Part shown: positions 6,974 through 13,200 of the stretch, in pieces | Layout of the letters: each line of letters starts with the position of its first letter | Numbering within the stretch: the stretch's first letter is position 1 | Assembly: GCA_023382135.1 (NCBI GenBank) | Contig: JAMCQK010000124.1 | Location: 1 to 13,670 of the forward strand | DNA length: 13,670 bases | From: Deinococcus sp. | Lineage (GTDB): Bacteria; Deinococcota; Deinococci; Deinococcales; Thermaceae | Direction: 5' to 3' | Notes under the pieces: generated by a model | Database searches by the model: none | Seen by the model: the letters and a program-made list of their open reading frames with translations, nothing else | What the model was told of the DNA's origin: nothing | Translations under genes and position numbers: made by a program

Positions 6974-7002
6974 GTTATACCGCATGCCCAGTAATCCAAA
7001 AA
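6974..7002 (-). promoter_or_regulatory. Candidate promoter for the small ORF and DJ-1 gene
   Basis: Minus-strand TATAAC (6979 to 6974) with a T-rich stretch TTTTTGGAT 14-17 nt upstream as a poor -35. The position fits transcription of the 6918-6063 pair with a leader of about 50 nt. Confidence 0.3.
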
Positions 7003-7191
7003 AGTATTCAACCAAGACCGCCTCCCTACCTCAAGTCAGATACGCCGGGTTATTCGCCTAAGGCATATGCGCCACCGCTCTGAGGCTTGTCGCTTGTACT
7101 ATATCTTAGACTATATCCGCTTTCATGGCAAGTGGTCAGGCCAAGACCCGCATGGTGCGCGCTGGGCTTAGCTAGATATTTCTTTGGCGCG

Positions 7192-7217
7192 GAGCCCGCC
7201 CGCTCGGGGCTCTTTTT
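7192..7217 (+). terminator. Terminator-like hairpin before yhhQ
   Basis: GAGCCC (7192-7197) pairs with GGGCTC (7207-7212) around a 9-nt loop and is followed directly by five T (7213-7217). It lies 18 bp before the yhhQ start codon. It could end upstream transcription or act as an attenuator. Confidence 0.5.
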
Positions 7218-7235
7218 GGTTAGACTGGGTTTTGC

Positions 7236-7928
7236 ATGCGCAACTACCGCTACTTTGATCTGATCCTCGGCGCTTTTGCGGTCACCTTGGTGGTCTCGAA
7301 TATCGCCTCCACCAAGATTGCCACCCTGTCCCTGGGCGTTTGGAAACCGGTTTTTGACGGCGGAACTTTTTTGTTCCCGCTTACCTATATCTTCGGCGAT
7401 GTGCTGACCGAGGTGTACGGCTACGCGCGCTCGCGCAGGGTCATCTGGTTTGGCCTGGCCATGAATCTGCTGGCGGCGCTGATTTTTGGGCTGGTGGGCC
7501 TGCTGCCCACCGAGGCCTCGAGTCCCACCAAGGGCGCGTTCGAGGCCGTGCTGGGGTTTGTGCCGCAGATTGTGCTCGCCAGCCTGGCGGCGTTTTTTGT
7601 GGGTGAGTTCCTGAATGCTTTTGTGCTGGCCAAGATGAAGGTGGCCACCAAGGGACGTTGGCTCTGGACCAGGACGCTTGGCTCCACCCTGATTGGCCAA
7701 GGGGCGGATACGCTGACGTTTACCCTGCTGGCGTTCGGCATTGGGGCAAACGCTCTGCCCCGGGAGGTGCTGTGGCAGATCATTGGGTTCAATTACCTGT
7801 ACAAGGTGGGGATAGAAGCATTGTTGACGCCAGCCACCTACGCGGTGGTCGGCTTCCTCAAGCGCGCCGAGCACGAGGATTACTACGACAAAGACACCAA
7901 CTTCAACCCTTTTGCGCTAGGCAGATAA
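7236..7928 (+). CDS. yhhQ: Queuosine precursor transporter (YhhQ/VUT family)
   Basis: A 230-residue membrane protein of the YhhQ family, which imports queuosine precursors such as preQ0/preQ1. It opens with RYFDLILGAFAVTLVVSNI and contains the family blocks FLFPLTYIFGDVLTEVYGYARSRR, FVGEFLNAFVLAKMK and TLIGQGADTLTF, with about six hydrophobic helices and a short charged C-terminal tail. The ATG at 7236 has no Shine-Dalgarno; TAGACT lies 9 nt upstream, without a good -35. A terminator-like hairpin overlaps the region just before it. tgt, which inserts preQ1 into tRNA in bacteria, lies about 1.7 kb downstream but in a separate transcription unit. Confidence 0.9.
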   Translation: MRNYRYFDLILGAFAVTLVVSNIASTKIATLSLGVWKPVFDGGTFLFPLTYIFGDVLTEVYGYARSRRVIWFGLAMNLLAALIFGLVGLLPTEASSPTKGAFEAVLGFVPQIVLASLAAFFVGEFLNAFVLAKMKVATKGRWLWTRTLGSTLIGQGADTLTFTLLAFGIGANALPREVLWQIIGFNYLYKVGIEALLTPATYAVVGFLKRAEHEDYYDKDTNFNPFALGR

Positions 7929-7944
7929 AACCCGCTTTTGGGAC

Positions 7945-7967
7945 CAGGCCGGGGCGGGCCTGCCCCG
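7945..7967. terminator. GC-rich hairpin downstream of yhhQ
   Basis: Two competing folds exist: CGGGGC (7950-7955) with GCCCCG (7962-7967), or CAGGCC (7945-7950) with GGCCTG (7957-7962). There is no T-run, so it is at best a weak or factor-assisted terminator for yhhQ. Confidence 0.35.
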
Positions 7968-7974
7968 AAATATT

Positions 7975-8100
7975 GTGAAGCGCTGATTGACAATCACCCG
8001 CTAAGCTTCTCCAGGGTACGTCTTGCAGGCTTATCCCGACTGAAAGGAGAATGAGCGCTTCATACTGAATCTGTTACACTTTTCCTTTTGCAGATTCAGT
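7975..8100. repeat. Nested inverted repeats in the yhhQ/oxidoreductase gap
   Basis: TGAAGCGCT (7976-7984) pairs perfectly with AGCGCTTCA (8054-8062). Inside it are the hairpin TGATT-GAC-AATCA (7984-7996, overlapping the outer stem by one base) and TTCTCC (8007-8012) with GGAGAA (8046-8051), which encloses GGG (8014-8016) and CCC (8035-8037). Directly after it, ACTGAATCTG (8064-8073) pairs with CAGATTCAGT (8091-8100). No coding capacity is visible. It could be a small structured RNA, a transcription barrier between convergent genes, or a decayed mobile element. Confidence 0.5.
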
Positions 8101-8106
8101 AGGGAG

Positions 8107-8698
8107 CTACCCAAACCGCTCTTCCTTCCACGGGTCTCCGCGCCGGTGGTAGCCGTTCACTTCCCAAAAACCGAGCTCTTCCTTATCCAGAAGCCTGAAC
8201 CCGCGCACCCACTTGGCGCTTCTTCCAGGCGTACAGGTGGGGAACAATCAGCCGTAGGGGGCCGCCGTGCTCGCGTGGCAACGGCTCGCCAAAAAGCGTG
8301 TGCGCCAGTAGATTTTCGGGCCGCAAGAGATCATCCAAAAGCAGGTTGGTGGTGTAACCGCCGTAGCAGTGGACCAGGGCGGCGCTTGCCAGCGGCTTTA
8401 GCTTGGCCCTTTCCAGTAAATCGAGCACCCTCACGCCGCGCCACTTGACGTCTAGTTTGCTCCAGCGGGTTACACAGTGGAAATCTGCGGTGAGGTTGGT
8501 CTGGGGCAGGCTCAAGAGTTCCTTCAAAGAAAGCTCAAAGGCGTTCTCCACCAGCCCATCGACCCGGAAGCTCACCTCCTCGGGAAGACTGGGTGTGGGG
8601 CCGTAGGTGAGCACGGGAAACTTTTCCGTGAGCACCTGGCCTGGGGGAACTCGCTCTTGATCACCCTTGCTGGGCGGGCGCGGGAACTTGCCAGACAT
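8107..8698 (-). pseudogene. Sulfite oxidase-like molybdopterin oxidoreductase, frameshifted near the 3' end
   Basis: A small cytosolic member of the oxidoreductase molybdopterin-binding family (YuiH-like), about 196 residues when restored. It shows PGQVLTEKFPVLTYG, FRVDGLVENAFELSL, the Mo-ligand cysteine in DFHCVTRWSK (Cys75) and REHGGPLRLIVPHLYAWK. After AYAWK-type residues the frame breaks: one extra base in the GAAGAAG run (8219-8224) sends translation to a stop at 8183-8185. One frame over, the expected tail reads on (SAKWVRGFRLLDKEELGFWE, then GYHRRGDPW) to a TAG at 8107-8109. So 12 wrong residues replace about 37 conserved ones. It may be a recent mutation or a sequencing error. The ATG at 8698 has TAGGCT 6 nt upstream; a GTG at 8704 is an alternative. 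The substrate is unknown. Confidence 0.8.
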
Positions 8699-8845
8699 AA
8701 CCACAGCCTAATCCCGTTATGGCAAGAACCAGTAGCGAGGAGCACAATCCGCGGCAAATGCCAGCGGAGATGCGGGAAGCTAACCGCACCGGGTTATCAG
8801 AAATAGCGCGAGCCGGCCGCAGGGCTATGCCAACAGCGGTTGAAC

Positions 8846-9193
8846 TCAAGGCTCTAGGGCGTGGCCTGCACTGTAGCGGATAATTTCTACCCGCTCCATG
8901 GTGACCAGCCCCTCGGTTACCATGCTGTCCAGCTCCAGCAAGAAGCCTTTGAGTTTTTGCTCGGTGTCAACGATTTCAACCATCACCGGCAGGTCCTCGG
9001 AAAGTTGCAGGATTTTCGACGAGTGGATGCGCGAGTGTGCCCCAAAGCCCATCACGCCCTTGAACACGGTGGCTCCCGCCAGGCCGCTGGCCCGGGCCCG
9101 CTTGACGATGGACTCGTAAAGCGGCGCCCCCTGCCATTTGTCGTTCTCTCCCACAAAGATTCTGAGCAAGCGTGCTTCACCTTGAAGCTTCAT
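8846..9193 (-). CDS. DUF190 family protein
   Basis: A 115-residue DUF190 protein with a predicted ferredoxin-like, PII-like fold. Visible blocks are EARLLRIFVGENDKWQGAPL, LYESIVKRARASGLAGATV, KGVMGFGAHSRIHS and LSEDLPVMVEIVD, in family order. DUF190 genes commonly accompany crcB fluoride channels, so a role in fluoride response is inferred. The start at 9193 overlaps the crcB stop (ATGA) and has GGGGAGG upstream, indicating translational coupling. An in-frame extension to 9286 would lie inside crcB and is rejected. The 141 bp after it, up to the oxidoreductase gene, hold no clear terminator. Confidence 0.9.
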   Translation of the reverse strand: MKLQGEARLLRIFVGENDKWQGAPLYESIVKRARASGLAGATVFKGVMGFGAHSRIHSSKILQLSEDLPVMVEIVDTEQKLKGFLLELDSMVTEGLVTMERVEIIRYSAGHALEP

Positions 9194-9564
9194 GGCATCA
9201 ACCTCCCCGCTAAACGGTACGCGGCGAACACCGCCGAAAACCCAAGCGCCATGCTCCCCGCCGCGTACCAGAACGCCTTGAACCACTCGCCGTTTTGAAC
9301 CAGTGTCAGTGTTTCCCAGCTGAAGGTGGAAAACGTAGTGTACCCGCCGAGAAGCCCCACCGCCAGGAAAAGCCGGGCTTCGGGGCTTATTGCCCCCTCG
9401 AGGCTGAATCTAAGCACCAGGCCAATCAGGAAGCTGCCCGTGATGTTCACCAAGAAGGTGCTCCAGGGAAACCCTGGCCCGGCCACAGCCTGGATCCATC
9501 CCCCAAGCGAGTAGCGTAGCGCCGAACCCAAGGCGCCCCCCAGCATCACAAGCAGCAGGTTCAC
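9190..9564 (-). CDS. crcB: Fluoride ion channel CrcB/Fluc
   Basis: A 124-residue four-helix membrane protein of the Fluc family, which exports fluoride as a dual-topology dimer. It shows GGALGSALRYSL at the N-terminus, FLVNITGSFLIGLV with the pore Asn40, and GGYTTFSTFSWE (about residues 73-84), which holds the central sodium-site threonine and the phenylalanine box. Helix four is SMALGFSAVFAAYRL. The GTG at 9564 has no Shine-Dalgarno; TATACT lies 8 nt upstream, suggesting a leaderless or very short leader. No fluoride riboswitch fits in front of it. It is divergent from tgt and coupled to DUF190. Confidence 0.93.
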   Translation of the reverse strand: MNLLLVMLGGALGSALRYSLGGWIQAVAGPGFPWSTFLVNITGSFLIGLVLRFSLEGAISPEARLFLAVGLLGGYTTFSTFSWETLTLVQNGEWFKAFWYAAGSMALGFSAVFAAYRLAGRLMP

Positions 9565-9638
9565 TAAAAAGGAGTATAGCGAAAGAAGCTGGCTGCCCTG
9601 TGGTGTTGTGGCCGAAATTGGAGTCGTTAGAATATGCC
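9565..9638. promoter_or_regulatory. Divergent promoters of crcB and tgt
   Basis: Plus strand: TTGTGG (9606-9611), 16-nt spacer, TAGAAT (9628-9633), 5 nt, tgt GTG at 9639. Minus strand: TATACT (9578 to 9573), 8 nt, crcB GTG at 9564, with only a poor -35. The spacing leaves almost no 5' leader for either gene. Confidence 0.55.
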
Positions 9639-10793
9639 GTGTTCTCTTTTGAGTTAGCGAGCCGGTGTGGCAGGGCGCGCACGGGACGGTTTGCCACCCC
9701 CCACGGCCTGGTGGAAACGCCCCTCTTTATGCCGGTGGGAACCCTGGGGAGCGTAAAGGGGATCTCTCCCGTCGAACTGAAGGAAATTGGCTCGCAGATT
9801 GTGCTGGCGAACACCTACCATCTGCTTTTGCGCCCCGGCCCCGAACGGGTAAAAGCCGCCGGCGGCCTCCACAGTTTTGCCGGATACAACGGCCCCTGGC
9901 TCACCGACTCGGGCGGCTTCCAGGTGATGAGCCTGGGGCACCTGAGACAAATCGAGGAGCAGGGGGTGGTGTTCCAGAACCACCTGAACGGCAATCTGGT
10001 GGAGCTCACCCCGGAGAAAAGCATCAGCACACAAGAGGCGCTGGGCGCGGACATCATCATGGCTTTTGACGAATGCCCGCCGTACCCGAGTTCGTGGGAC
10101 TATCACAAAGCCTCGATGGAACGCACGCTTCGCTGGCTGGAGCGCTCGCTGGCAAGCAAAACCAGAAAAGACCAGGCGCTCTTCGGCATTGCCCAGGGGG
10201 GTACCGACCTGGAGCTGCGAAGGGTGAGTGCCACCGAGACCTCGCGCTTCGGCCTGCCCGGCTACGCCATTGGGGGCCTGGCGGTGGGAGAGCCAAAAGA
10301 GAACATGGTGCCCGCTATAGATGTTGCCACCAGCACCCTGCCCGAGAACAAGCCAAGGTACTTGATGGGCGTGGGCCACCCGGAAGACCTGGTAGCCAGC
10401 GTGGCGCTGGGGGTGGATCTGTTCGACTGCTCATACCCTACCCGCACCGGGCGTTTTGGCTACGCGCTGGTTCCGGAAGGACGGCTGAACCTGAAGCTTA
10501 CGCGGTATCTGGACGACCACTCTCCGATTGACACCGCGTGCGGCTGCCCCGCCTGCCAAAACTTTTCCCGGGCGTATCTCTCGCATTTAATTCGCGCGGA
10601 CGAGCTGCTGGGCTTGAGGATGGTCTCGCTGCACAATCTGCGTTATCTGCACCGGCTCATGGAGAACGCCAGGAAGGCGATTGCCGAGGGGCGCTACGGC
10701 GAGTTCGCCCGGGAATTTGCCGGCAAGAAGTTTGGCGAGGAAGTTCCCCGCTGGTTCACCGAGGCAATGCAAAAAGGCGGCCAGTGGAGTTGA
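9639..10793 (+). CDS. tgt: tRNA-guanine transglycosylase
   Basis: Exchanges guanine-34 for preQ1 in tRNAs with GUN anticodons during queuosine synthesis. The 384-residue protein has family length. The N-terminal pattern CGRARTGRFATPHGLVETP is followed by MPVGT, TDSGGFQVMSLG with the general Asp90, GIAQGG, and DLFDCSYPTRTGRFG with the nucleophile Asp263. The zinc site is Cys301, Cys303, Cys306 and His332 (CGCPACQ, then VSLHNL). The GTG at 9639 is preferred over an upstream in-frame start at 9600 because homologues begin here and the promoter TTGTGG-16-TAGAAT occupies the space before it. It is convergent with the permease gene, 42 bp apart. Confidence 0.95.
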   Translation: MFSFELASRCGRARTGRFATPHGLVETPLFMPVGTLGSVKGISPVELKEIGSQIVLANTYHLLLRPGPERVKAAGGLHSFAGYNGPWLTDSGGFQVMSLGHLRQIEEQGVVFQNHLNGNLVELTPEKSISTQEALGADIIMAFDECPPYPSSWDYHKASMERTLRWLERSLASKTRKDQALFGIAQGGTDLELRRVSATETSRFGLPGYAIGGLAVGEPKENMVPAIDVATSTLPENKPRYLMGVGHPEDLVASVALGVDLFDCSYPTRTGRFGYALVPEGRLNLKLTRYLDDHSPIDTACGCPACQNFSRAYLSHLIRADELLGLRMVSLHNLRYLHRLMENARKAIAEGRYGEFAREFAGKKFGEEVPRWFTEAMQKGGQWS

Positions 10794-10835
10794 CGTAAAC
10801 GGCTAAACCCCGGCCCTTTGCCGCTGGGAGAGAAG

Positions 10836-11936
10836 CTAGCCTTCGCGGTAGAAGCGGCTCTGCTGGTAGTAGTCGGTGTACAGCACTTTCAAACACGCGG
10901 CGGTGGGAACCGCTAGCAAGGCGCCCCAGAATCCGAAAATAGCCGCGCCGCTCAAGATGGCGAAGATGGCGGTGACAGGGTGCAGGCTGGTGGCCTTTCG
11001 CATGATCACCGGGCTGATCACGTTGCCCTCGAGCTGGTTGGCAAGCCACAAGACAAGCAGGCATAGCAAGACCTTGGTCCAACCTATCGATGCGGCCAAG
11101 AGGATGGCCGGTATGGAAGAAATAATGATGCCAACGAAAGGCACCACGTTGAACACCGCCGCCAGGAAGCCGAGGGACGGCGCAAACGGGATTCCGACAA
11201 TCCAAAGCCCAATCCCCACCACCGTGCCTACGGTAAGCGCTACCAGCAACTGTCCTCTGACATACCCACCCACCGCGCGGTCGAGCTTCCTCGCAAGCTC
11301 CACGGTAAAGGGCCGGTATGGCTCGGGGACCGCATGAAGCGCAGCCTGGGAAATTTTGGGGAAGTCGTAGAGCAGATAGATGGAAATGGTAAACGCGGTG
11401 ACGAGTTGGAACACGCCGCCCGCCAGCGATTGAACCAGCCCAAGCAGGCTGCCACCGCCTTGTGTCAGCAGGGTTTGGAGCCCCGCCAGCAGCCTGGTCA
11501 GAAACCCTTGCAACAAGCCTTGAAGGCTGCTGGATGTCTGCTCGATTGCGCTCTGAAGTGCCGGGGGCAGCTCGACCCGGCCAAATTTTTCCGTGAGCGT
11601 CTGCACCCAAGCAACACCCGTGGGAAAAAAGGCGGGCAGGTTTTGGACAAAACGCGAAAGCTCGCTCACCATGGTGGCCATCAGCACGGTGGCCAGGGCC
11701 ATGAAAAGCAAGAACCCGGCATAAACGATGGTCACACCCAGAAAGCGCGGGACACGCCTGCGCTCGAGGCCCCGCACCACTGGATTGGTGAGGTAAGAAA
11801 AGGCAAAGGCAACCGCAAGCGGGGTAATGGCCGGCTGGGCCTTGCGCAAAGTCCACAGAAGGCCCAAGGCCAGGAGCGCAAAAACGGCTACCCGCAGGTA
11901 GGGGTTTTTCCAGACTTCTCGGAAGGCTCTAAGCAT
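10836..11936 (-). CDS. AI-2E family (PerM-type) membrane permease
   Basis: A 366-residue inner-membrane protein of the AI-2E/PerM transporter family. Two N-terminal helices (VAVFALLALGLLWTL, ITPLAVAFAFSYLTNPVV) lead to a third helix near ATVLMATMV, then a long amphipathic linker, and C-terminal helices around residues 215-325. The family signatures GQLLVALTVGTVVGIGLWIVG, NVVPFVGIIISSIPA and LANQLEGNVISPVIM are intact. Family members have been linked to autoinducer-2 export, sodium/proton exchange or envelope functions; the substrate here is unknown. The start lies 6 nt after the LytM-like stop, without a Shine-Dalgarno, so translational coupling is likely. Confidence 0.9.
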   Translation of the reverse strand: MLRAFREVWKNPYLRVAVFALLALGLLWTLRKAQPAITPLAVAFAFSYLTNPVVRGLERRRVPRFLGVTIVYAGFLLFMALATVLMATMVSELSRFVQNLPAFFPTGVAWVQTLTEKFGRVELPPALQSAIEQTSSSLQGLLQGFLTRLLAGLQTLLTQGGGSLLGLVQSLAGGVFQLVTAFTISIYLLYDFPKISQAALHAVPEPYRPFTVELARKLDRAVGGYVRGQLLVALTVGTVVGIGLWIVGIPFAPSLGFLAAVFNVVPFVGIIISSIPAILLAASIGWTKVLLCLLVLWLANQLEGNVISPVIMRKATSLHPVTAIFAILSGAAIFGFWGALLAVPTAACLKVLYTDYYQQSRFYREG

Positions 11937-11942
11937 AGGACT

Positions 11943-12656
11943 TTAGGGTAGCGAGAACTTGAGCTTGGCTTTGGCTAGCACGGCTGCAGGCCGCTCGCCC
12001 TGGCCGAAGAAGGAGTCTACGTCTGGCTCGCCGTCCCACAACTCGAAGAGAAGCCTGGCGCCGCTGCGGCTCCCTAAAGCGGCGAGCTGGGTGCCGCTAT
12101 TCCCAACGCGGCCAATGTATTCGCCCCGCTTTACCAAGGTGCCGGCCTCGAGGCCTTCCGCCACCGCCGAAAGATGCGCGTAGACCGTGGTGCTCCCGTC
12201 CGGATGACGAATCCAGACTTCACGCCCCCGCAGCCGGTCCATCTGCCTGGGGTTCGCACCATTGGCCACCGCTTTAAGTAGCGCAGCAAACTCACTTGGG
12301 GTGCTTTCGCGGTACTGTTTCTCCGCTTTGACCACCCGGCCACTGCCCGCCGCCACCACACTGGTCCCATACACCACCGGCACACAGGCGTCGGTCCCGG
12401 AAAACACAAACCCCGGGCTCGGGCCCTTGCGGTATTCACGGGGAGCACCGGGCAGATTATCCGGACTCTTGGGCAGGCAGGCCCCGGGAAGCGGCAGCAT
12501 CAACCCTTCCGGTCCCTGCTCCATTGTTGCTTTCAGGGCTTTGATCTCAGCCTGGAGCTTTTTTGTTTGGTTGCGTGCGGATGAAAGCTGGGTGCTTACC
12601 AGTAGGGCATACACTAGCGCCAAGGCCAGCAATATCCACCCAGGTTTGATACCCAT
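11943..12656 (-). CDS. Membrane-anchored degenerate LytM/M23-type protein
   Basis: A 237-residue protein with an N-terminal membrane anchor (about residues 6-22, WILLALALVYALLV), a short coiled-coil-like stretch (27-45) and a LytM-fold domain from about 84. The domain keeps the family framework: SGTDACVP, GTSVVAAGSGRVVKA, VWIRHPDGSTTVYAHL and GTLVKRGEYIGRVGNSGTQL. The zinc ligands are not kept. The H-x3-D site reads F85-SGT-D89, and the HLHFE site reads RLLFE (201-205). Only D89 and H161 of the active-site set remain. An inactive regulatory role, like EnvC or NlpD in other bacteria, is an inference. The ATG at 12656 is preceded by TAGAAT and 6 nt; a GTG at 12662 would sit in the promoter. It heads a likely two-gene operon with the permease. 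Confidence 0.8.
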   Translation of the reverse strand: MGIKPGWILLALALVYALLVSTQLSSARNQTKKLQAEIKALKATMEQGPEGLMLPLPGACLPKSPDNLPGAPREYRKGPSPGFVFSGTDACVPVVYGTSVVAAGSGRVVKAEKQYRESTPSEFAALLKAVANGANPRQMDRLRGREVWIRHPDGSTTVYAHLSAVAEGLEAGTLVKRGEYIGRVGNSGTQLAALGSRSGARLLFELWDGEPDVDSFFGQGERPAAVLAKAKLKFSLP

Positions 12657-12662
12657 AGCCAC

Positions 12663-12668
12663 ATTCTA
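12663..12668 (-). promoter_or_regulatory. -10 box of the LytM-like gene
   Basis: Minus-strand TAGAAT with 6 nt to the ATG at 12656. The -35 region is G-rich and unconvincing. Confidence 0.45.
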
Positions 12669-12731
12669 TTGCCCGGCCCCCTACAAAGCGCCCTAAGGAG
12701 GTTGCCTCATGCAACCAGCCTTTCCCCCAGC

Positions 12732-12760
12732 AAAAAGAAACTCCTGGCTCGGCCAGGAGT
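12732..12760 (-). terminator. Intrinsic terminator of rpmB
   Basis: On the minus strand ACTCCTGGC (12760-12752) pairs with GCCAGGAGT (12748-12740) around a 3-nt loop and is followed by TTCTTTTT. Nine perfect base pairs and a T-rich tail, 19 bp after the rpmB stop codon. Confidence 0.9.
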
Positions 12761-12778
12761 GTTATCACGGGTAGCTAC

Positions 12779-13075
12779 CTACAGCAACCCAAGCAGTCTG
12801 GCTTTGACCTGTTTGGCGTTCAGGCCCGTAAGCTTCATTCCCTTGGCGCGTTCCGCCAGTTCGTACACCTTGTGGACATGGGTAACCGCTACCTTGAAAG
12901 TAAGGCTGTGCCCGCCTACTTCAACCGTTACCTTGCGAAGGTTGGGGTACTGCCAGCGCTTGGTATAGCCGGTGGTCTTTTTGCCCACGCCGCCTTCGGA
13001 CTTGGCCTTACCACGGCGCACGATGCTACGGACCACAATGGGGCGCTTTCCGCTGATTTCGCAAATCCTGGACAT
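12779..13075 (-). CDS. rpmB: 50S ribosomal protein L28
   Basis: A 98-residue L28 of Thermus-like size. It starts SRICEISGKRPIVVRSIVRR, with the basic segment RGKAKSEGGVGKKTTGYTKRW and the conserved NLRKVTV strand, and ends LTGLNAKQVKARLLGLL. The first cysteine is present but no full zinc-ribbon CxxC set is seen, as in many thermophile L28 proteins. The ATG at 13075 has AAGGAG upstream; the longer in-frame extension to 13177 lies across the promoter and is rejected. A strong terminator follows, so the gene appears monocistronic. Confidence 0.95.
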   Translation of the reverse strand: MSRICEISGKRPIVVRSIVRRGKAKSEGGVGKKTTGYTKRWQYPNLRKVTVEVGGHSLTFKVAVTHVHKVYELAERAKGMKLTGLNAKQVKARLLGLL

Positions 13076-13121
13076 TGGAACTCCTTGTAGAGCCGGGGTA
13101 CCGGCAAAGACAACGGGAGGA

Positions 13122-13150
13122 AGTATAGCACACCTGGCTGGAAGGCGGAA
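13122..13150 (-). promoter_or_regulatory. Promoter of rpmB
   Basis: Minus-strand TTCCGC, 17-nt spacer, TATACT (13127 to 13122). It lies about 46 bp before the rpmB ATG and leaves room for the AAGGAG ribosome binding site. Confidence 0.6.
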
Positions 13151-13165
13151 GGGCATGCTTGCTGG

Positions 13166-13194
13166 TTGCGGCGCCACTGCGGGTGGCGTAGACT
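13166..13194 (+). promoter_or_regulatory. Leaderless promoter of lspA
   Basis: TTGCGG (13166-13171), 17-nt spacer, TAGACT (13189-13194), then 6 nt to the ATG at 13201. Transcription would begin at or next to the A of the start codon, and no Shine-Dalgarno is present. Confidence 0.7.
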
Positions 13195-13200
13195 CCCGCC

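Larger units (their letters stand above)
6919..7235. other. 317-bp intergenic region with structured yhhQ leader
   Basis: No ORF of note. The left part is AT-richer and holds the promoter candidate for the leftward genes. The right part holds a direct repeat ACTATATC (7098-7105 and 7110-7117, spaced by TTAG), a TTGTCG at 7087-7092, a 16-codon open frame from ATG 7125 to TAG 7173-7175, a possible stem pairing GCCAAG (7140-7145) with CTTTGGC (7182-7188), and a terminator-like hairpin at 7192-7217. The arrangement looks like a regulated leader for the downstream transporter gene. No canonical riboswitch core was recognised. Confidence 0.5.

Noticed and set aside
7030..7235. Canonical preQ1 riboswitch upstream of yhhQ
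   Set aside because: No class I core with the ACACCC and A-rich tail, and no class II or III pattern, could be found by eye.
7050..7874. Minus-strand 274-residue ORF opposite yhhQ
   Set aside because: Shadow of the membrane protein gene; composition is low-complexity Gln/His/Arg-rich, as antisense frames of high-GC genes are.
7987..7992. Consensus TTGACA as a -35 box
   Set aside because: No -10-like hexamer lies 15-19 nt downstream; the sequence is part of a palindrome.
7975..8062. tRNA or tRNA-like gene
   Set aside because: The outer stem suggested a cloverleaf, but no T-loop consensus, anticodon arm or proper D-arm is present.
9600..9638. Upstream start for tgt at 9600
   Set aside because: The promoter TTGTGG-16-TAGAAT lies inside the extension and homologues begin near 9639.
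9565..9640. Fluoride (crcB-motif) riboswitch
   Set aside because: The conserved core is not seen and the space between -10 box and start is too short.
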